Below are positions 27,622 to 41,860 of a DNA stretch of 64,000 bases, in pieces; positions within the stretch are counted from its first letter, which is position 1, and every line of letters begins with the position of its first letter. The notes beneath the pieces are model-generated. The model saw nothing but the letters and a program-made list of their open reading frames with translations. It was not told where the DNA came from and ran no database searches. Source of the DNA: Ignelater luminosus (taxonomy: Eukaryota; Arthropoda; Insecta; Coleoptera; Elateridae); the NCBI GenBank assembly GCA_011009095.1, contig VTPC01000634.1, positions 248,001-312,000 on the forward strand, written 5' to 3'. The position numbers and the translations under genes are program-made.

Positions 27622-27850
27622 TTTAAAAATCACAATTATCACACCGTATTACAAACAGCACGCCTCTGGCACCATCGTCTACTTTGTATTTACTCTAATT
27701 ATGTGACGTCACGATACAGAGCTACATTCGTAAAAAGCCGTATTATTCCGGTGATGGTCGGATACACTGGCGCTTTGTTGTAATGTAGTGGGGAAAATAA
27801 CGGAAGAAAATTACAACAACACGACTAACATCCACAATGGTTATCTGTGC
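27622..27850 (-). promoter_or_regulatory. Promoter/5' UTR region of the ARID5-like gene, with CRE palindrome
   Basis: The stretch upstream of the start codon is less AT-rich than its surroundings. It contains a perfect cAMP-response element TGACGTCA at 27704-27711, 83 bp upstream of the ATG. The exact transcription start is not determinable from sequence. A promoter here is inferred from the location of the first coding exon. Confidence 0.55.
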
Positions 27851-30800
27851 ATTGAAAAGTGAAATTGTTGTAACTGTACTTCTCCATGCCATTCAAGTGT
27901 GAAAATGTGTCACTTACGAACCGTTTTTAAGGTTACTCGTATTATCATCGGTGTTATTATGAAAGTGTAGATTTTTCACTTTTATTGCTTGGCGAGGTTG
28001 TAGAACTCCCAACTGATTTGTTTTTAAAGATAAATCTATAAATAATTTGTAAAATCTTTAAATATCAGTTATTAAAAAGTAATGAAAAAATGTGTATTTT
28101 GAATATGTTACAGGAATAACATTTATGGTAGTAAAGTTTTCTTTCCAAAAAGGATAAATTGAAGAAAAATAGTGGAAATTGGCATAATGCGCGATTGGTT
28201 GCCTATATTGGAAAATCATTACTAGAAAATTGGACAATAAAAAGAAAATGTTGGATTACAATGAAAAATGTAGCAGTTGGTGTTTATTATTATTGCAGAC
28301 TTTATAGGTAGTTTCATATGGGTAATGTTTACTTAGCTTTCTAGCTTAATCATAATATAAGTGCTAATAAATTTTTATACGCAAGGTATACAACATAGGT
28401 AAATAAAAGAAAATTATATTGCTGTCTAAAATATGGTTTGAAACTAATTTTACAAATTTAACCTTTATAATTATTTGAATAATGGAACTTGTTTGGAATC
28501 GTGTAGGTTAACTGCGAAAGTCAACGTAGAAGACTGAAAACGGATTAGAATTTGTGCGAAATGTGTTGGATAAAATATGGAATGTAATATTTTTATGTAA
28601 GTGTATATTATAAAATAGTTTAATTTCATTTATAGATTATATAGAGCGATAGTAATAACTATTAACTTTAAATGTTCATTATAGGACTAATATAACCTAA
28701 AACTGCTATATTTTTATTTTAAATATAGATTTGATCTATAATATTTTAAAAGTATTCAAATATAGTTAAAGTTAATTAAAATAATGACTGGAATTATAAA
28801 AATTAAGTTGATTGTGTATTAACTAATAATGAGCATGTTTGTTAAATTTATATGACTTTTAAGATTTATATTGCAAAATTTATCAAAACTGTATAGAATT
28901 TTGTTACAAAAGCAATTATAGTTTTTAAAATTATTTTTTGTCTTATTGCAAAATCTTGACAGTTACTTCCTTTATCTAATCTAAACGTCAAAACTACAAT
29001 TATTGTAAATAACCTATTGTTACAAAAGTTTATTTTGTTTGTCAAATTTTAATTTCTATAGGCAACTTGATCATTTTTAATTACAGCGAATATAATATTG
29101 TTTTAATGATTGTTTCCATGGTCATTCTGACTGATCAGGTTAACTCGGTTCAATTTTTGTAAACATATTGTAATTCAACAACTTCGAAATAATGAACTAA
29201 ATAAAACGTCTTTTACTTTTTGTAGTTACATGGAGACAGTTTTGTACTGTGGAAAATAATAGTGATAATATTCAGTTTAACATTAACGTTCAATGTTGAA
29301 TTTTCATTAATTTTTAATTCAATTTGTGTAACTTAATTTGATGTCATAATTTACACTCACTCTTTTTTAACAAAAAAGCTGTTGTACAAGTAGGAAATGT
29401 ATAATTTTTTTAACTAGTGACATCAAGTTGTTGAATAATGAGCCTATTATTCAACACCTTTGAATTTGTTTTTCTTTAATAGTCGTGGATAAATTATTGT
29501 ATTTGACTCGAATGTAATGAGTTATTTTACACTCGGATTTCATCCTCATCTAAAATAATAACACAAGCTTGTTGTTGCTTAAATCTGGTTTACATTATTA
29601 GATTTAACATTTGATTTTGTCAATTTGGCTCTTTACATTTCTCAATCTTCAGTTTGAGTTATACCATTTGATAAATGATTCAATTTTTCAAGAAAAGAAT
29701 GTTATCCTTTTTCATTTGATTTTGTATACGATTTCCGACATTTAAGCATCTCAACAACGATTAGCAATGCTTGACAACTGACGATTAAAACTTTATAATC
29801 TAAGCTGACAAATATCAAACCATCAAATTTTATTTTGACTAAAAATCAAATTGATCTAGTCAAGATGAAAGTCAAATACAAAATCTAGTAATGAAAACCC
29901 GCTTTTAACAATTTGTTTCTCATTTAAATAATGAAGTTTATTTATTTCCAATCACATAGAATGTGGTGTCCACAATTACGAAGATTACTACACATAGGTT
30001 TTATGTTATGCTATTTTCTTGAGGATGAATGTAATTGTCCAAGTGCACATGAAATGATTTATTTGTGAAAGTATAAAACTGGCTCAACTCTGACCAGTGA
30101 GATAGCAGAGTATTTGCTTTTTTGTACATTCTTTTAAAGGAATGAAATAAGCATGAATAAACTAATTTTGATTACAGAAATGCTCGGACAATAATCAAAA
30201 ACAAGATATTTTCCAAATTAACCAATTTCTTCTATAATCTTGTCCGATTAAAATACATATGATTTCTAAGATGTTAATGATTTCTATCAACAAATAAAAG
30301 AAACTTCTCCTTTTCAACTGTAAGTATACTCTGAGTGTAGTGCAAAAGTAGAATCCATTCACAAACATGTTTTATAATGCCATAAATCAATATTTAAATT
30401 TAAAAAAAATTATTTAGAATCTGGAAACATTAAATGTAAACCCCTGTTTTCCTTTCATTAAAGGTTTACCTACATTACAATTTGTATTATTATAAAATCT
30501 GTAGGTCTAGAAATCTAAATATTGACACAGTAAATTATACATTTGCTACATTGCAGACTGGCAGGCTGTTGAAGTCCAAGGAACAAGTTTTGTAGAGATA
30601 AACTTCTGGGAACTGGATATTTGTATTAAGACTCATTTTGTAAAATTAGGTGTAATGTAAATGTGTAATCTGCATATTTATGTATTTACTTTTTGCATCT
30701 ATTAAATAATAATAGCAACAATAAACAGCAATGTAATGTTACTTTTACAGGATCTACTTAGAATGATCTTGAAAGAAAAATGTGAATATTATTCAAAATT

Positions 30801-33800
30801 CCCCAACTAGAATTTTAATTGATATGTAATTACAAAAAAGAATTTATTAGATCTACACACACATTACTTTCTAGGCACTATGAAAATTAATTTTTCTTGG
30901 CAATTCTACATTTTCTCCTTTTATCATAACCTAATAAATTAAATCCTTTAGGATGCTCTAGGAGCTCATTCTACTTTGTTGCAAATTTGCAAGTTACAAG
31001 TGAATTTGTGACACCATAGATCGTGCTTATAAATCTGTTGAAATGTATTATACACATAATCTTACTCCTGCGTTCTTATGCAACCCAAATGACGACTCCA
31101 AAGCTACAAAATTTTAATATATTTGAATAAATACATATTCCACCAGTAAGATTTTATTGTATATTTATTTTTACCACAATAAGGACTTTTATTCTTAAAG
31201 GGCTGTTATTTTAGGACACAAAAAAATATTTTGTGTACAATACAAATTGTTTTTTACACATTCTACTTCAAATAATTTCGACCCTACGAATCAAAACGCC
31301 ATAAAATGGCGAGAAATAAAATTACGCAAAACTTGACCAATGATAAATTTATTTATTTATCAGACAAAGTAAATACTATTATTTTTTTTATTAGCATTTA
31401 CATTGTAATGGCATATGTTTTTTAATTTTTATGTGTATGTATGGCTGTGACTTTTCTTGCAACTGGGAATTTCACGTAACTTTAAATACCTGTTGCCATT
31501 ATCATAGTAATTATAAACAATGATGCCGCTGCGAGAAAATTCTTCTTTATGCAGTGTGTTTGCAACAAATGAGAAAGATTTTAACGAATTAAATTAACTA
31601 CTGAAAGTTAGTGCACGCCTGAAATCAAAATCGCTGTAAGTCATATAGCATACGGGGAAAATACAAAAAATTGAATGTCGCTAAGATGAGTAAAGGCTGA
31701 TTGACATTATCCTTTTTTCTATTTATTTTTTTGGATCAAACTTGAATCTATTTTCATCCTAGAATACAACCTAGTTTCGAACCAAGTTTTGGTCATTTAA
31801 CATTAAGTTTACTGAGGTTAATTTTCTTATTTCTGTGCATATGCGACGGCACGAAAGAAGGCCCTGTTTCTTGGGAACGGGAAAGTACCCTTTATTTAAA
31901 AAATAAAATAATATATTATCAAGAAAAGCTATTTAGAATTAAAAGATATGTCCAAATATAAAATCATGATATATTTTTATTTGTCTTTATTTGAATACCT
32001 CATTGTTGGATTGTGAGTTACTGTTTCGCGTATACACTTACTATTAATATTTGGTTGGTTGAGGAGAAAAGACAACTAAAAACCAACAATGTATTTGGTT
32101 AGCATAAGCACATTTACTTTTGAGCCCTATATCTTCAACCAGGTAATACAATAATAAGGGATGAAGTCCCGTTATAATATGCAGTCAGTTCACTGCAAAC
32201 CCTTGCGTTGTGGTCAGGTACTGCACTCGCCCGAAAATAACGTTTCAAAATACATTGTAAAGAATTCTGTGAAATAGAAGAATGTGTTCAAAACAGAGAA
32301 TAAGACTTCCACGAAAATCTAAAGATTAGAAATGCGAAATTTTAGGTAGACAATTCCAAGTACGGACCCTTTAGGGGGGTTCTTGCACGCGGACCTATAA
32401 ATACGTTCGTAAGGTTTACTTTTAAATACCGTATAAGCAACATGATGTAAAGAATTAATCCGTATATATCATAACGATTCACTATTATATTCAGTTACAA
32501 TAAATAAACATATTAACCTTAACCTGCTTGTGTTTTCTTATTCCGCCAAACTAAGAAAATATAATTTATTTAAAGAACATACATAAAGGAAAGAACACAC
32601 GTGGTTGTGAGATTTTTTTAACATTATCATAATAAAGTTGAACATACAGAGACAATTTTGCTAGTTTATTTATCTAGTTTTTTATTTTTGTAATGTTTCA
32701 ATTACATTGCAACACAAAGACCGTTTGTCATTATTTAAGACTAGGATATTATAAAAAGAGAAGTACCTATAAATAAGGAAAGCGAATTTTGCGGCGAAAG
32801 ATGCTGAACCCTTTTAATTAGCAGAAGTATGGCCTATTCTAAATTTAAAAGTGCAGTTGTAGAAATCTATCTAAAACAACATTCCTGCTGTGAGTTGTAT
32901 TTAGTACCGTGAGAAAAATATTTTCATTTTTGCGATAACGCCAAAAAGAAACAAACGCCGAAGTATACGGGAAGCGCAGCAGGTAGAACTGAAATGTAAG
33001 TGAACAAAAGAGGTTGTAAATTAAGAGATTTGTGAGGACCTATTAGAATTTAGAAACTCTTTTATGGCTTTATTCTAATATTTCAATTTTGTGGCTTCTT
33101 TTTTGTCAAATAGTCGTTGATTTGAAAGTTTTAGTCCTAATATTCAGAATTTCTGAAAAATGCAGTTTTAAAATAAGTTGGTTGTTTGAAATTTCTTGAA
33201 AAGCAATGGTAAGGTGGTCACAATTTTATTATTACTTTCTTTTCAATGAACTCAGATTGAAATTGGCCTGTTGTGTTACAATTAGATAATCAATTTCATA
33301 TTTATTATCTTGGTTATTTGTTCGTTACATTACTTATTGTTTACTATTATTATGTTGTTTAGGTCGTATGCTTTATCATGATGGTAACTCAGAACTCTAA
33401 CATGTTTATTTATTTATCTTTGAATGACTTTTCTAATATTCTAGAAACCAACCTGTACCCTCCACAAATTCTTTAGCCCGAAAAATTCTTCGTAACCGTA
33501 GTCTGTAGTTATTGCTACGTTAGCCATAGAAAGAAAAAAAGCATGCAGCAAGATGGGTTGCATAAACATTTTTTTACAAAATTCCGGCTGTTACCTAGGT
33601 CTTTCAGCCAGTGATAAGACTACCAGGGCACACAGATATGGCCCCGCAAAGATTGATAAAGAGAAATGGAAATTTCAACCCGAAAATCAAATGTAATAAT
33701 AAATAATTTAGTTACATTAGTTTGGAGGGCGTACTGACACGGTCTGACCCCAGTCTCATCCAATCATTTGTTTATGTTTAACTAGACCACGGAAGGAGAC

Positions 33801-34583
33801 GGACTCAAAAACAACACAAGAGAAGTAGTCTCTGGTTCTTAGATACATATATTCTCAAGGCGTATATTGTTTTAAGAATTTTGAAATGAAAGGTAAACTC
33901 ACTTGCAAATGTTTTGTCCCAAGCAACGAGAAAAAAGGTTTAAGCTACGAAATGCAGTTTTCAATGCAACTGACAGAAATATAAATTAGATAGGGACGAA
34001 AGTAGTAAACACAATAAGAAATGAGTCCTCTAAAGAAATTGTAAAGTAAAGACGAAGATATGACCAGGTCGGTAAATACAATCAGGAATGATGAATGAGA
34101 AATTTTAAAGTATTTGGAAAGATTTACGATCCCTTTTGCTTTTCTATTTCCAAACCTGTTATGACTCTCACCTTTTTATTAACCCATAGTCAATAAATAT
34201 TGATATTTATAATTAAGTACTCTACATAATATTGATATTTCGATCTTTAAAAAGTATGAAAATAAGAGTTTTTCTGAAATTAACAAAATAGGTAAATAGG
34301 TATTACTACGTTTAGATGAAACCGATTTTAAATAAATTTACACAACATTCTTTTTTGAAAGTATGTCTCTATGAGTCATTTAACTGTTGTTAAATTACCA
34401 TCTCCCAAGTTTTAAAATCTTTTGTTACACTTCCGAAACTTATTGTTATCCTGCAGTAACATTTTTATTTTCTTACCACTTTGTGTTATTTCGCCGGTGT
34501 AATTCTTTACAGTGAAAGAATTTCTTAGATATTTAGTATATTGTTAGAAATTAAGTTTATTATCTTTAATAAAAGCTTAAAGT
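27851..34583. other. Intergenic AT-rich DNA
   Basis: No gene, RNA or transposon recognised on either strand. Short patches such as 32,150-32,400 and 33,580-33,800 are slightly GC-richer but show no domain. Confidence 0.5.
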
Positions 34584-35627
34584 ATGCCACGTTTATTGGG
34601 TCAACACGATTCAACCCTGGAAGTGAGGGGAATGATCATTAGCATGTGGGAAGCTGGAGTTCCAAAACATGAAATACCGGAACGTGTGGATTTATCAGTA
34701 AGTGGGTATTAATAAACTATATTACACTTATAATTAGTTAATGAAATAGTGTTTTAAGCTGCAGCACATTAAACTCACGAATTTGTTATGCAGTATAATT
34801 CGCAACTATTAATTCTAGGTAAGGCAAATCAATCGATGGATCAGGAGGCATCAAGAAAGCGCAGAAAAGGGAAGGCCATTAATGAACAAGCCCCGAACGG
34901 GACGACGATATATTCTAAATGAAAATCAAAAGGAAGCCGCCATCCAATGGACGGCCGAGGAACCCTTTACAACGGCCACTACTATAAGGGATCAGTTAGA
35001 GCTTTCTTGTAGTACAGATACTGTGATTTTGATACTGCATAAGAACGGGATTTATAGTCGGATTCCGGCTAGAAAACCTGACCTCACGGAAGCGCATGCA
35101 AACCAGCGCCTTCGTTTTGCGCAGAATCACATTAATGGAATTGGGAGACTGTGATCTTCAGCGATGAAAAAGTGTTTTGCTCATCTGAAGATTACAGGAA
35201 GATATAGTGGAGGTCCAATAATACCCGATACGATAGAAACTACATCCAGCCGATTACATGAAGTGGTTGCATAAGTTTTGGTTGTTGGGGTTGGATGTCC
35301 AATGCTGGACCTGTCGAACTTGTGAGAATCAGTCCCCATTTTACCTCAGCAGAATACGTTGATCTGCTGGAAAACGTAATGCTACCGACCGTGCGGGCAA
35401 TTTATCCTGATAATAATATTGTCTTTCTGCACAATAATTCACCGGTGCATACGGCAAGGATAGTTCGCGACTGGTTTGAAGAACATGAAGATATTCAGGT
35501 AGTGAGATGGCCCACGAAGTCCCCAAACTTGAACCCAATTGAACACCTTTGCAAAAATCTGGTCTTATCTATACCGTGGAGCTTACAGGGATGTATCGAT
35601 AATAATGGCTTTTACCTTAGATACTAA
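34584..35627 (+). pseudogene. Tc1-like transposase with a 121-bp intron, inactivated
   Basis: The first segment (34584-34697) encodes 38 residues starting MPRLLGQHDST. A GT-AG gap (34698-34818) joins it in phase 0 to VRQINRWIRRHQE, rebuilding the N-terminal helix-turn-helix region of a Tc1-like transposase. The frame then runs to 35154, where a frameshift occurs. The next frame has the first catalytic Asp in FSDEKVF (Asp codon 35163-35165), stops at 35205-35207 and 35259-35261, and then an open stretch from 35295 to 35627. In this last part the second catalytic Asp is replaced by Asn (FLHNNSPVHTAR). The third acidic residue is present in PNLNPIEHL, followed by Cys where Trp is usual. The copy is therefore dead in several ways. 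Terminal inverted repeats were not found. Confidence 0.85.
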
Positions 35628-37444
35628 CCTAAAGTATTATACTCTGTGCTCCAAAAACTTCCAACTTGAATTTGGCCACGTATAGAATGATAGACAACTA
35701 GAGCAGTTTGTATGTTATTTTGTATTAGATGTGTATATGGTATTAAGACCCGGTCTTTTCATCGCTCGATAAATCTGCTGGATAGATACCAAAGTAATCA
35801 TTGTCATAAAAACTGTACGTGTAGTCTACTATCTTGTTGATAAAGTTATCAAGGGGCAAAGATCCGCTATAAGTTTTAATTATTTGTAATGGGTTAGGTC
35901 TTTTTTATATATAATAAAAATGCTTAATCCGCTATAAGTAGATAAAATAATAAATGATTGTTAGTTTAAATGTCGGATCAAATTTTGAACAACGTTTGGC
36001 TAAATTTATCTAGGAAACTATTGTCACAGATACAATTGCGAAATTCACAATTATATCCATGGCGATAATTCGCTAGATAAACTTAACCAACGAATGTAAG
36101 AGTGGGCCTTGGTTTGAGTTTAAGAAGTAGAAAAAAAAACTTAATCCTGGAATTCTACACCTACTTTTTTGTAACTTTTCTTTATTCTTTATTCATTTTT
36201 AAAAATAAATACATTCCTAATAAAAAACATGACACAAAAGAAATTTGTTAGATTTTAACAATAAACAACAAATACTTATCGTGTGTAAACACTGGTAGAA
36301 ACAAGAAGAAATTTATAAAATTAGGAAACTCTTGAGGAATGTGTACTCTAAGAAAAACAAATGTAGTTTCCCGAATGCAGGGATCACGTAATTCTTTAGA
36401 ATTCATAACTCATTCTCTACAAGGCCAACTTCGAAGTAAAATTTATTGGATCACAAAATATAAATGAAACTTTAGTTATTTATTTGTATATTATGTGTTT
36501 AGATTATTTTAGTTTTTAAGTTGTAATAATCAAAACCCATTTATCTCATGTATAGTTTTAAAATTTGCTAATTAATTATATTATTTAATATATTTACTGT
36601 TTTAGTTTTTTGTGATTTTTTAGTGCCGTTTATTAATATTATCATTGTTTGCATTATTTTGTATTTCTCGATTCATTACAGAATTAAGAAGTGTAACTAT
36701 TTATTATTTTATTATTTAATATACTTTATTTTGTAATTCTTCTAGGGGCAAGTCGTCACAAATTCACAGAATGTTTAGTAAAAACTTTTTAAAAAATTAA
36801 AGTTAGGTAAAAAATTTATAAAGGCAAAACAGTGTGTGATTTTGTTATGAGCAGTGCTGTATTGCTAAAGCATTATACTTTGGGTAGGTAAGTATACACA
36901 TAAAATGTCAGTTTTCTGCAGTGAGTCATTAACTGGAACATGAAAATGAAATTAATGAAATAAACAAATGAATTCTCAAGCCAACAGGTAACGTCAATAA
37001 ATCCTCTTTTCCGAAGTTTAAAATTAAAAAACTAAAGTTCTTTGAAATAATCGTTACTGAAAGAGGCCCCAGTATACCTGTGTATTTTCTGAATTTGCAT
37101 TTACCTATACACTTTTTAAATCTTATTTTTATATGTATACGGCGTACACCCGCGTTTACCCAGTAATACAACTCTTGTCTCTTGCGCTTATAAATTATAA
37201 TGTTGAGAATTCATACTTTTAATACATACTTAAAACAGAATTCTCCATCATATTATTTGTAAATCATTTTAAAATTATACATAAAGAAATAGATTCTTTT
37301 TGCAAATTACAAACTCGGTTGACTTTCAAACCTACCTGCTACAGAAAACAAAATATTAAACATTTACGGCATTATATTTTCCAAACTGTAAAATGTGTTG
37401 TCTGTTTTCACTTCCTAAGGACAAAACATTTGCAAGTGAGTTAC
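35628..37444. other. Intergenic AT-rich DNA
   Basis: I see nothing codable here. Low-complexity T/A-rich runs dominate. Confidence 0.5.
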
Positions 37445-39125
37445 AGCTATTTAAAGCAGTGGCACTTTTTAACCCCCTTATATATATGCAACCCAACAAG
37501 CGTAGTTGCAGAATGTATCACTCCTTTATACTGAACTACAATATCCGTGATATTTACTTATAAATATTTTAAATTCTAAAAATGCAATGTCCATGTAATT
37601 TATTAGAACCGTTCTTAAATTAGTCTTTTTTACATTAAATAAAAAAATTGTTTATTTGGTCTTGATGCTAGTGACAAGTATTGTATTCAAAAAGTACAAA
37701 ATTGGTGTTGTTGGTTTATAAGTTGTGCAATTTAAATTGTTAGGATCATGTTTTCACAAAAAATTAATGAACTTTGTTGGCTAAACGTGGAAAATCGTTG
37801 GAATTATCAATTAGGATAATTCATATATTCTCTTAATAGTACATTTAAATCTTTTTCTACATCTCTTAATTCTGAATTAATGTCTAGAGCACAAGTTCAT
37901 TCGTTGAATACCAGACATAGGCGCATCCTTACAATACCCTAGGGCCGACTGAAGAGCCAGGTTTGCGGGGCAACTGTCCAGGGTCCCGCGCCTTGAGAGA
38001 AAAATAATTAATTCTTTGTATCGATATGTTCAGAACAAATAAAATTTCTAATTTTTAATGTTTAAAATAAACAAATTAGACTATGCCTGAAAAAGCAGTG
38101 TTTCTTCTTTTTCTATTTTAAGGGCCCCGCAAAATTTTGCTGCCCTAGGCCCCGCAAAACTTCCAGCCGGCCCTGCAATGCCCTATCACCTAACTACCTT
38201 ATTTCAAAGAGGTTTTAGATAGGTATAATGCAGTCAAGTTTTCCAACTCCATTCACCTGAATACAAAAACTAAATTTAGATTATCTTTTAAACAATAATG
38301 GTTATACCATTCATTATTATAACATCAATAAAAAATATTATTTAACTTCATAACATACCTTCCCAATAATCTACAGTTTTAGCTTTTATTAATCAAATTA
38401 TAGTTATTTATTGTAAGAGTGTTTTAGACAGCGTTTTATCAACGCAAGAATGTTTAAACGCGAGAACGTGGATAAAATGGAACTAAAACAGGAAAGCAAT
38501 ACAACGTTTTATCCACAATCACAAAAACGGTGCCAGATGTTACGATTTTCAAAAATGTCGAGAAAAAGGTGCGCATCAATGACAACGAAGTCAAAATAAC
38601 AAGCGGGGATCTGTGTGTTACTTTAAATATAACATAAATTAACTTTATTCCACTGATCGATAAAATGTTGGTTAAAACGGTTCATAAGTGTGGATAAAAA
38701 TCTAATTATAAGTTGATTGTGAATAAAATGAATTTATTGTTCTATTACTCTACATGTCTTCGTTAAATAGAATTAGATTTGGCTAGATTTCACCAAGAGG
38801 ACGTGCAGTTTTATAGCGTATGTAATCGTATTAATGTTAATAAAAGACAATAATATGAGACATAGTTTACACATATCTTTATTTCCACAACATAAACTAT
38901 AACTAATATACGTGACAAAAGTCAAACGTAAAATCACGGAAAACGAAAACAAAAACCAACAACGACGTGTAATAACAGCACATTACATACATACGAGTAT
39001 ATTACATTATTATTATACCTATAATGTTAGTAGTAGGGAATGTAGGTTTACTCAGCAGGAAGCTGAAGTGTACATGCAACTGCATACAGTCAAGGGGGTT
39101 AAAAAGTGCCCCTGCTGTAATTAGC
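37445..39125. repeat. Widely spaced inverted repeat pair (~40 bp arms)
   Basis: The left arm (37445-37485) contains GCACTTTTTAACCCCCTT. The right arm (39090-39125) contains the inverse, AAGGGGGTTAAAAAGTGC, with further matches on the outer side (CTGCTNTAANTAGC). They are about 1.6 kb apart and enclose the hAT MITE. They could be two opposite copies of a repeat or ends of one decayed element. Confidence 0.5.
37940..38175. mobile_element. hAT MITE, 236 bp, with 8-bp TSD
   Basis: The ends are TAGGGCCGACTGAAG (left) and, on the minus strand, CAGGGCCGGCTGGAAG (right), both followed by TTTGCGGGGC. The 8-bp flanks CAATACCC (37932-37939) and CAATGCCC (38176-38183) match at 7 of 8 positions, as expected for an ageing hAT target duplication. 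The terminal G/C-rich blocks contrast with an AT-rich centre with no ORF. Confidence 0.8.
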
Positions 39126-41860
39126 CGTTCGTCTATAAGTACGGCGCTTAATTTTGGTTAGAGCGATTACAGCCAAGTAAGATGCATGTGTAGTACAGGA
39201 AGTAATGAAGTGCAATTAAAGCTTTTGTATAGAACTTAAATTGACTCTTTAATTAAGACCAAACCAGAAAATCTGTTTTTTGTAATTGAACCGATGCTAT
39301 ATTTTAGCGGGTTAGTGATTTTGCTGTTAGGAACTCTGTTTTATCAAAGGTCGCATGAACAATTTACGCTGACTACTAAAAATGGTTTTTCTTTATTCTT
39401 TATTCAATCCTTTGAAAAGGAAGGGGAAGAGGGAACAATAATCTTTGTGTTGAATAGACCAGCTCTGAATTGGGCATGTATTTTATTATTTTAGATACCT
39501 TAAGTAAAAATTGCTGTAAAACTAAAAATTTGTCTGTGCTAGATTTATCGACCTTCTAATAAATCATATTGCACATCTGTACTACAATATATGTCTATCT
39601 TATGCGCGTCTATCGAGTTGTTCACACCGCTCAGACTTTTCCAGATGCTTTCTCGTTCAGTTTCACCTTTATGAACAGATTGATTTTGTAGAATTAAGTT
39701 AATTAAAGTTTTTCTTATTGACAGTTATTTCAGTTATTTTTACTTTGTCTTCTAGGTCAAAAGATTTCCAACATTGCTTGATATAAGGTTCAAGGGAGTG
39801 AAAATCTGAAGTAGTCTTAAGAAGCACAACGTAAGTCCTGAGGCCAACTCATCTTCAAACTTGAAAAAGATATTTTTTGTTATTTGTAGTTCTTTTAATT
39901 AATCCACGTATTAGTTGAACAGGATTCTTAAATGTGTTTTATTATTTAGGACATATTTTACGGTAATTACGATATAAACTAAGATAGTATATGAATGAAG
40001 TAAGATATGTTCCATAGAGATTTTACATGTGGAAGTAATAAAAGTACATACACAATTTAACGATTTGGATCACATTCTGTGACTGTTCGTACTGTTCGAT
40101 TCATAAGTTTTGTCTGACAAGTTTGGAGTACTTTCTTAAATAGTAATCTTTCATTTATGATCACCATTGCAGAATCTCATCTCTTGGAGAATACTAATTT
40201 TTAAGATTTTTCCGGAAATGTTGCAGAAACTGCATATTTTAGTTTTGCTATGTTCATTTAATACACATTGAGAAACGAACCTTTGCTATGAGACTGACTT
40301 GATGAGATTATTGTGCTTACAATAGTTGAGTTTTTTACTCTAACAGTAACATTAGTAATGGAAAGCAATCACAGAATTATTCGAAAGTAAGAAAAAACTT
40401 TAAAAGTAGAGTCGTATGCATTTACAATACAAAAAACAATTACTTCTTACGACAATGTGAAAATAATTCTTCGGGCTTGCGCTTCCTCCACATTGTATAA
40501 TAAAACCAGTTTCTGGATAACCAACATATTTCAACTTTTCCTTCTCTAGCAAATACGCTTACTAAAATAAAATAAAAAACGTGCAGTAAATCAGATTAAA
40601 TAGTTGCTTGCAAGTGAAGTAACTTGCAGGCAGATTGTTCAGTTATTACTGTTATTTGTGCACTAAACTACAAACTACAAAGTTAATAAAATTTACAGTA
40701 ATTTTTAATGATTGTTGGACATGAACACTTCAATTCCATATTTTGCTGTAGATAATTAACTTAAAGTCGCTTATTCTTAGCAGTTCATAAGAAACAAACC
40801 ATTTTAAGCAATTGCCCTTTAATGTGTAAAATTAAATTTTCATCAAAATTTACGTGTACTTTTCATACCAGAAGAAAAAAATATTTTTTCATCTTTTGTT
40901 CCACACGCAAACAATCTATTTATACATAATAGAGGAGTAGGTGAATTTACAGAATAATAATAAAGGCCAAAAATCAATTAGAAAGGAAAGTAAAACTCAT
41001 ATTCTCACAATTAGAAGAAGATTTAAAGAGCAAAATAAGTTAGATCATCATTACATTATTGATATTATTGATTCTATACACTGTAGTCAAAAGGCTTATT
41101 GTGCTTTTCCTGGTTTACTCTAGTTCCACTCTCATGCAACCCGGTGCCACAGATTCTTTGTCAAGTAGAAACTAATAGTTCAGGCATTTGGTAGAAAATA
41201 AAAGAAAGTTTTGGTGGAATTTTGATTTTTGGTACTATATGGTATTTTGGGTCACTGAATACTAATCAGAGGTTTGCCAACAAGAATTTTCCCGGGAAAT
41301 AGCTTTTTTCCCAAAAAACGTAAAGAAAAACGAACTGTTTTCGGTTTTTTCAAAATAACTCCGAAACTATGCACTTTACGTGAAAGTCAATCCTATATGA
41401 AACTACAAAGGATAAAATTGCCCACATTTTATGTATTTGAGGTTCTTGTCTCCGACTAATAGTTTATCCGCGAGAGCGAGTGTCGCGAAAATGGGTGTCA
41501 AAATCCAAAACTCTCAATAACTGGAATTACGACACTGTAGGTAGATTTAACATGAAAACTATCTATTTTACGCAAATGTTGACTGTGTATTATATTAAAG
41601 GTGATGTAATTGACTATATTTTGTGTATCTGAGATAAACGATCTCGCTGCTAGCGCGCGTAGAATCAATCAGGCAAAGAAAGTCTGGGTTCTACTAAATA
41701 CTTTATCTACAGATATTGAGAGCTTAAAGTAATATTAGTAGTAAAAAAGTAATATTGATTATTCATATTCATTTCCGCTTTCCTTTAGAAGAGTCCGGCT
41801 GCTCATCGACATCTGCAACATAGAAAATAGATGTATGGATTAGTGGGTGTTTTTATTACT
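38184..41860. other. Intergenic AT-rich DNA
   Basis: No gene recognised, apart from the right arm of the inverted repeat at 39090-39125. Confidence 0.45.
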
